Source: Hippopus hippopus (taxonomy: Eukaryota > Mollusca > Bivalvia > Cardiida > Cardiidae). Taken from it: a stretch of 64,000 nt of DNA. The position numbers were made by a program, and so were the translations under genes. The stretch covers positions 16,803,194 to 16,867,193 of the forward strand of contig OX328102.1 of assembly GCA_946811185.2 (NCBI GenBank), given 5' to 3'. The notes under the pieces were generated by a model that was given only the letters and a program-made list of their open reading frames with translations, made no database searches and was not told the origin of the DNA. Positions 34,822 to 46,400 of the stretch are shown here, in pieces (the first letter of the stretch is position 1; each line of letters opens with the position of its first letter).

Positions 34822-35238
34822 ATGTTAGATATTTCAATTGAAAACGTAATTTTACCAAATAAACCGTTAAACAATTTCGAATTGGAAGATGCGGCAAAAA
34901 GATTAAAGATTCCTTCTTTTAGAGGGTTTTTTTTACTTGATACATTGCCGAGAAAACCAAATAAAAAAGAATGTGGTATAGTAAACCTTGATAAAAGTGG
35001 TGGCCCTGGTACACATTGGGTTGCTTGGTATAAAAACGGTAAAACTAAAATTTTTTTTGATAGTTATGGTATACAACCACCTATTGAAATTCAAGAGTAC
35101 CTAAAAAGCCCAATACATTACAATAGTGATCAATTACAACAAGCTGGTCAAGTATTTTGCGGTCATTTATGTTTATACATTCTTTAAGAGTTGGGTTTAG
35201 GTAATAAATTTCAAACAGTAAAAAATAAATTATTTTAG
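34822..35238 (+). pseudogene. Adenain-like cysteine protease with in-frame TAA near its end
   Basis: It processes capsid proteins in the family. ORF 34,822-35,187 (121 residues) has the C5/Ulp1-type active site: H65 in GTHWVAW, D80 in FFDSYG, Q106/Q107 and C113 in QVFCGHLC. After LYIL an in-frame TAA (35,185-35,187) occurs, and the frame stays open for 16 more codons to TAG at 35,236, where relatives have a final helix. The core could be functional without that tail. It starts 5 bp after the integrase stop, with ATAAAAAAAATG at the start. A candidate substrate is the pVI-like protein. Confidence 0.88.
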
Positions 35239-35247
35239 TACTAAAAA

Positions 35248-36444
35248 ATGCCTGTTGATAAATTCGGACGAATGGATGATGTTAAAACAAGCGGTGATGG
35301 TGTGTAAGTCGCTTATATAAATAATAATTTTTTACGTAAAGATGGAACAACCACCGTTACAGGTTCAATAAATATGAATGGTAATACATTAACGAGGGAT
35401 AGTAATCCGGTAAATTCACATGACGTTGCTACAAAACATTATGTTGATGAGAATTCTGGGGGATTATTAAAAGAAAATGGTGGGTATCATGTTCTTGGAT
35501 TTCTAAATATGGGTTTCAATAGAATAAGAAATGTTAAAGAGCCTACAGAACCGGGTGAAGCTGCTACTAAGGATTATGTGGATAGAAGTGGAAGAGCATT
35601 AGTACAACAACAAGATGGCACTTTTTCCGCTGTTGATGATATAAATTTGCGGGGGTATACTTTAAAAAATCTTATAGATCCCGCGGATGCTCAAGATGCT
35701 GCGACTAAAAAATATGTAGATAATGCTAATAGAGCCTTTGTTTATGGAGGTGGGGGGTATATAGCCGTTGCTGACGTTTCTATGGGTGGACGGAGAATTT
35801 CAAACCTTGGACAACCTTTAGAACATCATCAAGCTGTAAATAAGTATTACGTAGACAGCAATATAGAAGCTGTTTAAACTTATTCGGGGATTGGTGCTAT
35901 ATTAAAAACTCCACAAGGAACTTTTTCTGTCGTTAGCGATATTGACATGAATGGCAACTTTTTAAAAAATATTGCAGACCCGAGGGATTCACAAGACGTG
36001 GCAACTAAGGCTTACGTAGACGCTAATAAAGTAATAGCGCCGAGACTTATTGGTCCTAAACCTATTATAACCGTGTGGGCTGAAGAAAATGGTGAAATAG
36101 GAGACGGCAATTATGAGTTTTCATTTGGTAACGGCAACTCAGGCAATGAGCATGGTTTGGGTGGTTACTGTATGAGTGCATCAGGTAGAATTATAAGAGG
36201 TAGTTTAACGGTTGTTAAAGATGATCCTAATATACCAGAAGAGGTAAAAGTTAATATTATGGTAAACGGAATAGAGCAGGTTGATTACTCTATTATTAAA
36301 AAAGTGGACGAAACTTGTAGCTGTACGGTTTTTCCAAAGACACTAGAGGTAAAACAATGCGACATTATAAACTTTATTTCAAGATCAGACAACCCTACTG
36401 TGCGTCACGCTTACATATCTATTTTAATAGAGTTAGACTTGTAA
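35248..36444 (+). pseudogene. Fibre-like repeat protein (putative attachment protein), two in-frame TAAs
   Basis: One frame runs from ATG at 35,248 to TAA at 36,444, interrupted by TAA at 35,305 and 35,875. The middle has five repeats of about 46 residues, each ending in a variant of AATKKYVD (ATKHYVD, ATKDYVD, ATKKYVD, VNKYYVD, ATKAYVD), the same unit seen in phage tail fibres. The last about 140 residues form a distinct head domain (PIITVWAEENGEIG, MSASGRIIRGSLTV, then a VNIMVNG strand). A repeat shaft with a C-terminal head is the layout of a receptor-binding fibre. It starts 9 bp after the protease frame ends. Confidence 0.75.
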
Positions 36445-37510
36445 AGTGTTAAATATTGGAAAAAGGATCAGTTTACACCACGTGACATAGTATTTCGCAC
36501 TGCTTACTAGTATAATATCAGTTTAGTCTGGACTTTTGAGGATGATGGTAGTATATTATGATATTAATAATTTTTTTGCTTTGTTTTTTTAAAAAATTAA
36601 AAATGTATATGATAATTGTATAAAATATGATCTTATTTTATGATAAAGCGGTCTTACTTCCCTGTTGTATTTTAACTTTTGTAAGAATAAGAATGTTATT
36701 ACTAACACCAAATGGTAACCTCTGGCGCGGCCTAACAGCCCATAAGTTAATACCGAAAAAAATAAGAACCGCTGGCGAGGCCTAACAGCCCGTAAGTTCA
36801 TAGCAATTACTAACATAAAATGGTAACCTCTACTGTGGGCTAACAGCCTGTAAGTTAATACCATATCAGTACATATTTCTTACACATTAAAAACACAAAG
36901 TTGTAAGGCTGCTGTTTAAAAAAAACAGAATAAGTATTTTATACAATTATTCTACACGTTAAACATTTTTTTAAAAAACAGGGTTAAAATTTTTTTTTAT
37001 ATTATAATGTACTACCATTTTCAGTTTTGGTGGTGTTAATTGAAAGCTATAGAGTCGTTTACTAAATAATACTTCCTCTTTCGTTTTCGATGAGGAAGTA
37101 TAAAAATGGTTTAATCATGGTAGCGTCATGACTCACCTTACTTCATCTATACTTTTTCTTATGTTAAGGTATAGAAAACGTAGTTAAAGGCGATTTTTAA
37201 GCTAGTTTAACGTTTTTCAACATTATTTTAAGATAAATATATAATGTACGTTGATACATTATGTATTCAGTTAACCATTATATAAAAAATGAGTAAATGA
37301 TTAGTAATAAATCCCAAACCTTGCCAAATAATGATGATGTAAATGCAAATCTCTAGGGGGTTTTTTGTTGGTTATTAAAGATTCGTTTACTATCATATAA
37401 CAAATACATTGATTTCGAGTAAACCCTTTTAAATCTTTTTTTTTTTTCAACATCAAATTGGAACGTCAAACGAAACTTAATCTCTTTTAAGGACATTTTA
37501 TCAACTGAGT
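36445..37510. other. AT-rich non-coding part of the Polinton
   Basis: No credible gene. A threefold repeat of about 60 bp with GGCCTAACAGCCCATAAGTT lies at 36,712-36,863. The rest is AT-rich with several poly-T runs. Confidence 0.6.
36712..36863. repeat. Threefold tandem repeat inside the Polinton
   Basis: Three units of TGGTAACCTCT...GGCYTAACAGCC..TAAGTTAATA. The two first units differ from the third mainly in GGCGCGG/ACTGTGG. It lies after the fibre gene on the rightward side. Confidence 0.8.
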
Positions 37511-37783
37511 TTATAATTTCCCACAAAAAATTTTCATACCTTTTTTTTTATTTATTATAGGACAACATGCTTCTATAATTGGAGAAGCATATTTTGATAA
37601 CATTACTGCAAACTCTGAGTGTTTTTGTTTTCTTTCATCGTCTGGAAGATGGTTTGTTAATGATTTAAATATTTGTTTAGCATCTTCTGTTCTAGCCAAG
37701 TTTTCTTACATTTTATTTAAAGCTGCAAGTAGTCTACTATCATTAATGTTAATTATAACTAAAAAAATTTTTATCTCATCCAT
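37511..37783 (-). pseudogene. Small helical Polinton protein with in-frame TAA
   Basis: One frame of 91 codons from ATG at 37,783 to the stop at 37,511, with TAA at codon 26 (37,706-37,708). Both sides look coding (DSRLLAALNKM; then TEDAKQIFKSLTNHLPDDER). Mostly helical, charged; no family recognised. It is the outermost gene at the right end and reads inward. Confidence 0.5.
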
Positions 37784-37817
37784 TATTAATACACAATTAT
37801 GTGGAACCTTTTTGAAA

Positions 37818-38089
37818 ATTTTCAAAAATTTTTTCTCGAGAATCGGGTAATCGTTGCATCGACTTAAAAAAAAATTTTTTTTTTGGTTAGCCGGACGAAG
37901 CGGGCGATGCGTTGTTTAGCCGGACGAATTGGTTAACCTAAAAATGGTTGAATCGATTAGTCAAATGAATCGGCGCGACACGTTTAACCAGATGAATGGT
38001 TGAAAAGGAAAATTGGCGCGACGCGATGAATCGAACGGATTAGCTCGATCGACACGTCTTGGCCCAGATCGGGAATATTATATACTACT
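37818..38089 (-). repeat. Polinton right terminal inverted repeat
   Basis: 272 bp, the mirror of the left repeat, ending ...ATATACTACT directly before ACAGAA. Confidence 0.95.
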
Positions 38090-38095
38090 ACAGAA
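38090..38095. repeat. Polinton target site duplication, right (ACAGAA)
   Basis: Identical to the six bases at 21,116-21,121. Confidence 0.92.
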
Positions 38096-38347
38096 AGTAT
38101 TTCTTTGATAAGTCAACTTTGCTCTTTAAGTTCAGATAAGCCCATTTCACATGTGAGCAGGTACTTATCGCAGTGATACTTCGGCTTTTCACGAGTGACA
38201 TTTTCTGTTCCTTTTTTAAGGTCGAAACCAAAGTAAAATGTCGTGCTTAACTCTTTCACTACTGAATAAATAAACTGCATTTTCTCAGAGGCAAAAAATA
38301 CATTTCCTCTACTAGATCAAGAGACAGTTCGGTCATAATCTAGAATA

Positions 38348-38425
38348 TAGCAATGGACAGTGTAGATCAAAGATCAGACTGCACGTTCTGTGCAGCCTGA
38401 TCTTGATCTACACTGTCCACAAAAG
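38348..38425. repeat. AGATCAAGATCAGACTGCA hairpin repeat
   Basis: Two arms AGATCA(A)AGATCAGACTGCAC and TGCAGCCTGATCTTGATCTA fold back on each other. Further copies lie at about 41,046-41,126, 43,588-43,665 and 52,228-52,302. Confidence 0.75.
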
Positions 38426-38455
38426 CTTCTGGTGTTGTCTATGGTATTGAAAGAG

Positions 38456-38706
38456 TTAAAGGGGCTTAATGTATCTGCAGAAATTATCAACCAATGTCAG
38501 CCTGCGCAGTCTGTGCAGGCTGACATTGGTTGAATTTTTTTGTTATTTGTAATTTTTCTGTATGTCAAAGGACCATTTTACCTCATGATTCAGTCGGCTG
38601 TTAGACCAAAATGGATTTTATGGATCAATAATCATGTGATGACTTACCTAGTATAATGCATCACAGAGATGCATTAAGCCCCTTTATGCCAGAACATGGC
38701 TCATAC
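38456..38706. repeat. MITE-3 copy
   Basis: Starts near AAGGGGCTTAATGTATCTGC and ends ATGCCAGAACATGGCTCATA, with the inner palindrome CAGCCTGCGCAGTCTGTGCA. Confidence 0.7.
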
Positions 38707-40262
38707 TCTTGTAAATAATGTCGGAAACACATGTACATTTACTAAGCTGAAGCAACTAGAAAAATCCACTAGTTACTCTCTTTAGGTAGAATTCTTGTCA
38801 TGAAAGGGTCTACTTTAAGTATTTGTAAAGGTCAAAAACTAGTGTCATGGAGAAAGGGATCATATGTCTGCGTGACCGTTACCTTTACCAAAACGCCACA
38901 TATTAAAATTCAAAGGAGTCTTTTTTCCCCCCGAAAAAAATCTGAACCTTATCAGAATTTCTCATCTTCAGTAGTTACAACCTTCCTAGCAAAATTAGTG
39001 TTATTTTGTTATTTAAGAAAATTTTTGTGTTGCCACGATGTTTTCTAAGATAAGATAATCTTTGACTAAAGAAGGGGGGCATACATGTACATGCCTTTAG
39101 TTCTGCTATGTGTAGTGACATGTTGGGGCCAGAAATATAGCGGAATTTCTCAGAGTAAGATTGTTGCATTTCTTTTTTTTTTTATTTCTTTGATATTTTT
39201 GTAATTTACATTCTCTAACAAAAAACCTTTCGCGTCCTCCAGCCGACAACTTTTGAAAACATTCTGGCAAAAGTAGAAAATTGTTCGTATTGTTTTTTCG
39301 TTTATTGAACTTTTATTTAATTATTCCCTTTATTTATACATTAATCCTTTATTAGTGACAATTTTAATTAAAGTAATGTGTTAGGCCTACTCCATTTATA
39401 ATTATGACGAAAACGGTCCGTTCAGTACCAAATGACAAACTCAACCAATATCAGCAAACTCGGACAATACAACAAAAAATCTGCCAATATAAAAAAATGC
39501 CGATATAACTAGGTCGATATCAAATCCAAATGGATAAAAAATCCCGGTCGTTGATTAAAAAAAAATGTCATTAACTAAGTTATCTCCTGCTGGCCGAATT
39601 ACAAGTCCTCGGTCTCGGGCTAATACCGCAGACCTCGGACCTGTAACTCGGCCAATACGAAACTGCTAGGTTAAATGGCATCATATCATCCACATCTTAC
39701 AAAGTTGTTCTCAAATCGTTTCGGCAGAGGAGCTATGAACCAACCCTTAAAGTGCCTTGATATACTAAAATTGACATATTAAAGTGCCAAAATAAGCGAA
39801 ACTCACACATTATTTCGGTAAAAGCCATCAGGACTTTTTTCAATCTGCAAAACTATTTTGGTTAGAATATCTGAAATAAAAACTTGACAGTATAGATCGA
39901 AGATCAGATGCCAGTTGCTATATCAGTCGGCACGGTTCTCTCTTGTAAACATCGGTTCTTTTCACCCGCTAATAATGAAACCTACATAAGGCATTCGTAT
40001 CATCAAATGCCTTTAAAGATGCTAAAATATTCGTTTTCAGCCTATTCTAACCCATATCGTCTTTAATTTATTAAACTATGGTCTTTTTGAGGCTTCGAGT
40101 GAAAGATTACCCCAGGCATTTGCGAGGTTGCATAGATTACGACCGACAGAAAATTTATGCAATTTTGGACTGTGCGTCGCTCTGCTTGTTCAATCGAGCT
40201 TCAAGTGCTTTCTACCTGTCTGTGTAGTAATATAATTTTTCAAACTGTATCATTACAAAGAC

Positions 40263-40393
40263 GCCAACCATGGTTTACTCAGGTGGGACTACTAAGGTGA
40301 TCAAACTCTATGTGGTTGGTATAACGACACTTTAATGTGCCTACTCGAGCGTCACGCGCACGTCAGTTTTGGTTTCCAGGGCTGTCAAAATGG
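40263..40393 (+). pseudogene. Decayed duplicate of DNase I exon 1
   Basis: GCCAACCATGG, TTACTCA, TGGTTGG-ATAAC and CAGGGCTGTCAA occur in the same order and spacing as in the true exon at 40,451-40,585. The frame opened at its ATG closes at a TAA after 21 codons. It lies about 200 bp upstream of the real exon, so a local tandem duplication is the simplest origin. Confidence 0.7.
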
Positions 40394-40458
40394 TGTGTCC
40401 ACTCACAAAAACGCTTAGAACATTCTACTAATTCTTTATAATTAAACAGGTGCCAACC

Positions 40459-43400
40459 ATGGCTTACTCAAGTATTCTGATGGGAGTTGCAATCTGTTTG
40501 GTTGGCATAACAACGGTTGACTCCGCCCACTCAAGCATCGCGCGCATGTCATTTCCGGTAGCCCGGGCTGTCAAGCTACCATACCCACTACAAATTGGCG
40601 CCTTCAACATCAAAATATTTGGGAGATCTAAAATGAGCGATCCATTTGTTGCTGAAATTATTCGTGACGTAAGTTATGAACCATTTTTACTTTAAACAAT
40701 CCATTAGCAGTTTACTTAGGATTAGGTTTGAGAATGATACCAAAAACGGTTGGAATGTAGACTTCTTGATCTGATTTGAGTCTTCGGTCAGGATTACGTG
40801 ATGGGTTGAGGTTCCACCTCACAACCTATGTAATCGATTGAAAGTATATGTACATGTATTGTTATAATTCTCAGTTCAAAGAACGATATCTGATTGGCTG
40901 AGACTTTTAGTCGCAAGTAGTAAGGTATCTAGTTGTAGAATTCTTAACCCTTATCCCACTGAATAAGTTGGATGATACCATCAAGTCGACAGAAAATACA
41001 AAAGTATTGCTACTTCAATGTTATTTTTAGGAGAGAAATATCTCCTTATCAGACAGTGTAGATCCAAGATCAGACTGCACAGAACGTGCAGTCTGATCTT
41101 GATCTACACTGTCTGCAAAAGGTCCTTGAGTCGCGATTAGCAGCCTAAGGGTTAACTTGCATTCTGATCTTACTTCTACACTATCAGCTCTATTGAGAAT
41201 TTCTGGCAAATATAGCCTTAAAAGTGCACTCCTTGTGTATTTCTTTCGTTACTAAAATGTCATATATCTATTTTGGGTAGGGATTGTTGAATGATTGACT
41301 GTGTATACAGCATACCCCATTGTTTTCATTATGTACCCAGTTTATTGACTGAACAGTTTCTAAGTTACTTACCCACTATTTTCATTATTTACTCCATTGA
41401 CTGATAGTGTAAACAGTTTCTTTGATGATCTACCCCAGTATTTTCATAATTTACTCCCAATAATTAGTATATGAACAGTTTCTTTGATTATTTACCCGGG
41501 TATTTTCATTATTTACCTCATTAATATACAGTGTGAACAGTTTCTACAATGATAAACCCTATTATTTACATTACGACATATTTACCCACTTATTCAACAA
41601 TGTAAAATTTCTACATTTTTGTACCGTGTTATTTTCATTACTTACCCTAGTTATTGAGGGTGTGAACACTTTCTACCAGTGCTTACCCCATTATTATTAT
41701 TTTTGAAAACATTGTGGGAAAAGGAGAAAATGCTGGTAACCAGCATTTTCTCCTTTTTCCCACAATGTTTTCAAAGAAAAATTGCATCATTTGAGCATTA
41801 TTGATATTGTCGTATGCAAATGCTTTCAATTAGGATGGGTCTAAAAATGTTTTTGTGAGATAAAGGTTTAAGTGACAGCGTGGACAGTTTCTATAACTAT
41901 TTACCTTATTACTTTCATAATACCCCCTTAATGGCAGTGTGAACAGTTTCTACAATTACTAACCTCATTATTTTCATAAAATACCCTGTTATTGACAGCA
42001 CGAACAGTTTCCATATTTGACAGTGAGAATAGTTTCCATAAGTACTTACTCCATTATTTTCATTATTTACTCAGTTTATTGACAGTGTGAACATTTTCTA
42101 TAACTGACAGTGCGAACAGTTTCTATTACTGACAGTGCGAACAGTTTCTATAACTGACAGTACGAACAGTTTCTATAACTGACAGTGCGAACAGTTTCTA
42201 TAACTGACAGTACGAACAGTTTCCATATTTGATAGTGAGAACAGTTTCCATAAATACTTACTCCATCATTTTCATTATTTATTCAGTTTAATGACAGTGT
42301 GAACAGTTTCTATAACTGACGGTGCGAGCAGTTTCTTTATCTACTCACTTTAATGGCAGTGTGAACAGTTTCCGTATTTGATAGTGAGAACAGTTTCCAT
42401 AAATACTTACTCCATCATTTTCATTATTTTACTCAGTTTAATGACAGTGTGAACAGTTTCTATAACTGACAGTGCGAACGGTTTCTTTAATCATTTACTC
42501 ACTTTAACGACACTGTGAACAGTTTCGATGATTGCAATCCCCATTATTTTCCAGATAGTGTTACGGTATGATCTCATCCTCATCCAAGAAATTCGTGATG
42601 TTACAGGAGAAGCCTTACAGCAGCTTTATGATATGGTTGGCAGGTATCTAAACCTTTAACTCAGGATTCTTAGTTTTAACGACCCCAAAGGAAGAGATCT
42701 TTGAAAACATTTGGACAAAATGACCATTCAATTTTTCATTTCGTAGATTTTCTAATTCGGATTGGAGTAAGAATAGCCTCTCCTTATTGGTTTCATTCAA
42801 ACTTGATTTTAAGCTAGAGATTTAGATATTTAGATATGTTTTTCCCGTAAACATTTTGTTATAGTCTTATAGCTTGACAGAGAAATAGTTTCGCCACGTA
42901 TTTGCATTAACAGTATTTTCAAAAATGGTTGGTCATTTATTGTGAATTGTACTGTGAGCGGTCAATATTAAGTAAATGTTCACGATTATAGACATGTAAA
43001 CAATATCGTAAAATCACATCTTCTATTTTTGATTAATACATTGTACATGCTCAATATCGTTTAACAGCGAATTATTAAATTTTTACCCTTTCCGTGTTTG
43101 TGTGTAGAAAAGGCAAAGCCCATTTTATTGGACTTATTCAGCTGATTTTATTTTCTTCATTTATTGTTGTTGTTGTTGTTATTATATAAGTCTTTCCTAA
43201 ACGACAAAATTTTAGGCATGTTAAATTAAAAAGAATGACAGAAATGAAGGGCTTTGTTTTTAAACGAGTTGAAAACATTTTGGGTAAAAGAGAAAATGGT
43301 GATTACAAGCATTTTCTTCTTCTCATATAATGCTTTCAAAAGCTACTCTTTGTCAGGGTCGATAAAAGTCGAGATTGCTTGTTAAATGGGTTTACAAAAA

Positions 43401-46400
43401 TGCGAATTTTGCCTTTTCAGATCTACATATGGGTTGACATTTAGTGACAGGCTGGGACGTTCATCGTCGAAAGAAGAATATGCCTACTTCTATAGGTAAG
43501 TATTTCTCTCTTGCGTTCTCCGTCTATCTTTCTGCATTTCCATGCACAAATCACGGAATGAATTATCCCCTAGGTGAAATAAGGGCCTCTGCGGACGGCA
43601 CAGTTGGAAATCAGACTGCACTGAACACGTGCAGTCTGATCTTGGATCTATACCGTCCGCCTTTTCAGTCCAGCATTAAAGATGCTTCTAAGATTAGTGG
43701 ACTGTATTTTCAGCCGTGGAAAAAGGTCGAGTTAATAATTATGAGCCATGCCATATGAAAAGGGATCTTAATGCATCTGCGAAAAGTGTCGAATCATCTC
43801 AATCCGCGTAGGCTGACATGAGTCGAAACTTTTTGCCATTTTTAAGTTTTATGCATGTCCAACAACCCTTCTACTTCAGGATTCAGCCGGTTGTTTGACA
43901 TATTTGATTTTATGGATCTATAGTTATCTGATGACTTGCTTGGTATCCTGTATCACGGAGATGCATTAAACCTCTGACGGCACAGAATGGCTTATATAAT
44001 TGAGCCATGCTCTAGCAAAAGGAGGCTTAATGCATCTCCGTGATACAGGATACCAGCCCAAGTCATCACATAAATATGGATCCATAAGAGCCACTTTCTT
44101 AAATAATCGACTTAATCATGAGGTAGACTGGTCCTTTAACAAACAGAAAATTGGCCAATGGCGAAAAGTTTCGGCCCAGGTCAGCCTGCGCGGACCGCGC
44201 AGGCTGGCCTGGGTCGATACTTTTCGCAGATGCATTAAGCCCCCTTTTCACAGACCATGGCTCAATTATTTGGTGATGAAAGCTTTTATGACCGTCTAGT
44301 TGCCAACCCAGATTCCAGTTTTACAACTCATGTTTTCTGCCGGCGACTGTAACGTTGATATACAATACTGTAACGTACTGTCAGACTCGTTGTCATATTC
44401 ACGCTTATAAATGGTATGAACTCAATATTTGCCCACAATTTGATGCCCGACTTGATTAATTTTGGCAGCTGCCCCTTTGAAGGCCAAATGCGACTTTAAT
44501 TCTAGTTTTACAGTTCATTTTTTCTCTCAGGGTGTGAGTTGAAATTAGATGCATTTTGACTCCCCGGTTGTTTACTTATGGCCGGTAGTGGACCTTTAAT
44601 GAAGCAAGAGTTATTTTATTAACACTCTGCTCGAATAGTGAGTTTTTAAAAAAAACAAACATACGTTGTGGACTTAGCACCAAGGCCAAGTAAACAAAAG
44701 CTAAATCGTTGATGATAGGTTTTGATGAAGTCGGGTAATGGAGCATGCGGTGAAAACTTTTCATTCACACTTACTTCTCACGAAAACCTAAATCAGAGTT
44801 CGCATTCATCAACCATTCTTAAGAACATTCTCAGTCTTATTCGCCAGAATTTTCTAAATTTGAAAGTAAAAAAAAAAAACTCCTGATTGGCTAAACCATT
44901 TGGTTTAGCCAATCAGAAGTTGTGTTACTTTCAAATTTAAAAAAATCTTGGAGAATAAGACAAATAATGTTTATAGAGAATGGTTGGTGAATACGGAACC
45001 AGGAAATAGAAAAATAATGTTACTTTTCAGCTCGCGCTTTCTCATTTATTCCTTTCTTTCTCTCTCCCGTTTCTGCCCCTAAAGCCTTGAAAAAGATGGC
45101 AAATTTTTATCTTCAGGTATGACAGGTTGCAATTAACCGGAGTACATCAGTATGCGGATAGACAGGACGTGTTCGAGAGAGAACCGTACTGTGCGAGGTT
45201 CAAACCCGTTGGGGGTAAGTTTCATACTGTAATAATTTAATATCAGTTGTTTTCATGAACATTGGCGAGTTGTGATTGGCTGAAAAATTTTTTTCATAGC
45301 TCCATGAAAAAAAAATCACGTTGTGCCGGAACTACTTTTGCTGAAGGTTACTTTTGCGGGTCCTACATACTGCTGTGTTCATTTACTTTCGTTCTATTGG
45401 TTAATTTTCAGTATTGGGGATCTGAAAACTGCTTCCCTATTGTATTCTTGCGCCATACAAATATGAGTGGAAGGGGCTTTAGAAACTCAAACGTTAGATT
45501 TAAAAATAAAGAAAATGAATGCAGTTTGAATTATTTCCGTGGGTGTATGTTGTCTGTAATATTAAATTATAAGGAATGAAGAGAATTTTATTTTTTTCAT
45601 GGAGGTATGAAAAAAAACCGTCGCGGTTTCATACAAAAGTGTGATTAGGTTTTTTTTTTTCATACCTCCATGAAAAAAATAAAATTCTTTTCATTCCATA
45701 AATGTAGGTATAGGTTCAAAATATTACTCGGGTTAAGATTCCTATGTTTAATCCTTTACCACACAATCCCGAGTATTAACGACATTGAGGAAGAAAGCAT
45801 TTGAAAACATTGTATATAAAGGAAAAAAGAAAATGCTGATTACCAGCTTTTACTCCTTTTTCCCACAGTGTTTTCTACTTTTCAAAATACACATATTAGT
45901 GTTTAAGGCTAATTGATCTTGTCGTCTGTAAATGCTTTCAATTTGGACAAGTCTAAAATTTTGTCGTCTGGTAAAAATAATTAATCGTCACCAGCAGTTT
46001 TCCTTTTCCCATAATGTTTTCTACTCCGCCAAAGACACATTTTTGTGTTTAAGTGAAATATACTTTGTCCTTTGTAAATGCTTTCAATTTGGAAAAGTCT
46101 AAAATTTTGTCGTCTGGTAAAAAATTAATAGTTACACGTGTAGAAATGTTGACCAGAGAATCAGGTTTTATAGGTTACATAATTATGTTTTTCCCGTCCT
46201 CACGTCTTTAATCCTTTACCACACGACAAATTTTAGACCTGTCCGAATTGAAAGCATTTGCAGATGACAGTTTCAATGTGGCTCATATGAAATGATTTTT
46301 CTTTCATAGGGTAGAAAACATTGTGGGAAAAGGAGAAAATGCTGGTAACCAGCATTTTCTCCTTTTCCCACAATGTTTTCAAAAGCCTCCTCTATCAGGG

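Larger units (their letters stand above)
21122..38089. mobile_element. Complete Polinton/Maverick element, 16,968 bp
   Basis: Both ends carry near-identical inverted repeats starting AGTAGTATATAATATTCCCG. The element begins AG and ends CT, as Polintons do. The 6 bases ACAGAA lie directly outside each end (21,116-21,121 and 38,090-38,095), the 6-bp target duplication of the family. Inside are protein-primed PolB, retroviral-type integrase, adenain-like protease, FtsK/HerA ATPase, double jelly-roll capsid and penton. Three tightly packed genes run rightward from 33,388 and about twelve run leftward from 33,356 to 22,346; the RING gene faces them at the left end. Many genes are broken, so this copy is probably inactive. 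Well-preserved ends with decayed genes suggest insertion that is not very recent or, in part, assembly error. Confidence 0.97.
38096..40258. other. Gene-free stretch between the Polinton and the DNase gene
   Basis: Contains a short hairpin repeat (38,352-38,425), a MITE-3 copy (about 38,456-38,706) and a hairpin-like segment near 39,590-39,655 (GGCCGAATTACAAGTCCTCG paired with a diverged mirror). No gene seen. Confidence 0.55.

Noticed and set aside
36589..36864. 91-codon ORF on the minus strand of the Polinton right arm
   Set aside because: It is produced by the threefold tandem repeat and has no start motif of the kind used by the element.
22346..37783. Alternative genetic code or programmed readthrough of TAA
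   Set aside because: Intact genes of the same element end in TAA, and frameshifts occur alongside the stops, so decay is simpler.
41046..41126. tRNA-like or CRISPR-like interpretation of the short palindromes
   Set aside because: They are dispersed hairpin repeats without cloverleaf features or regular spacers.
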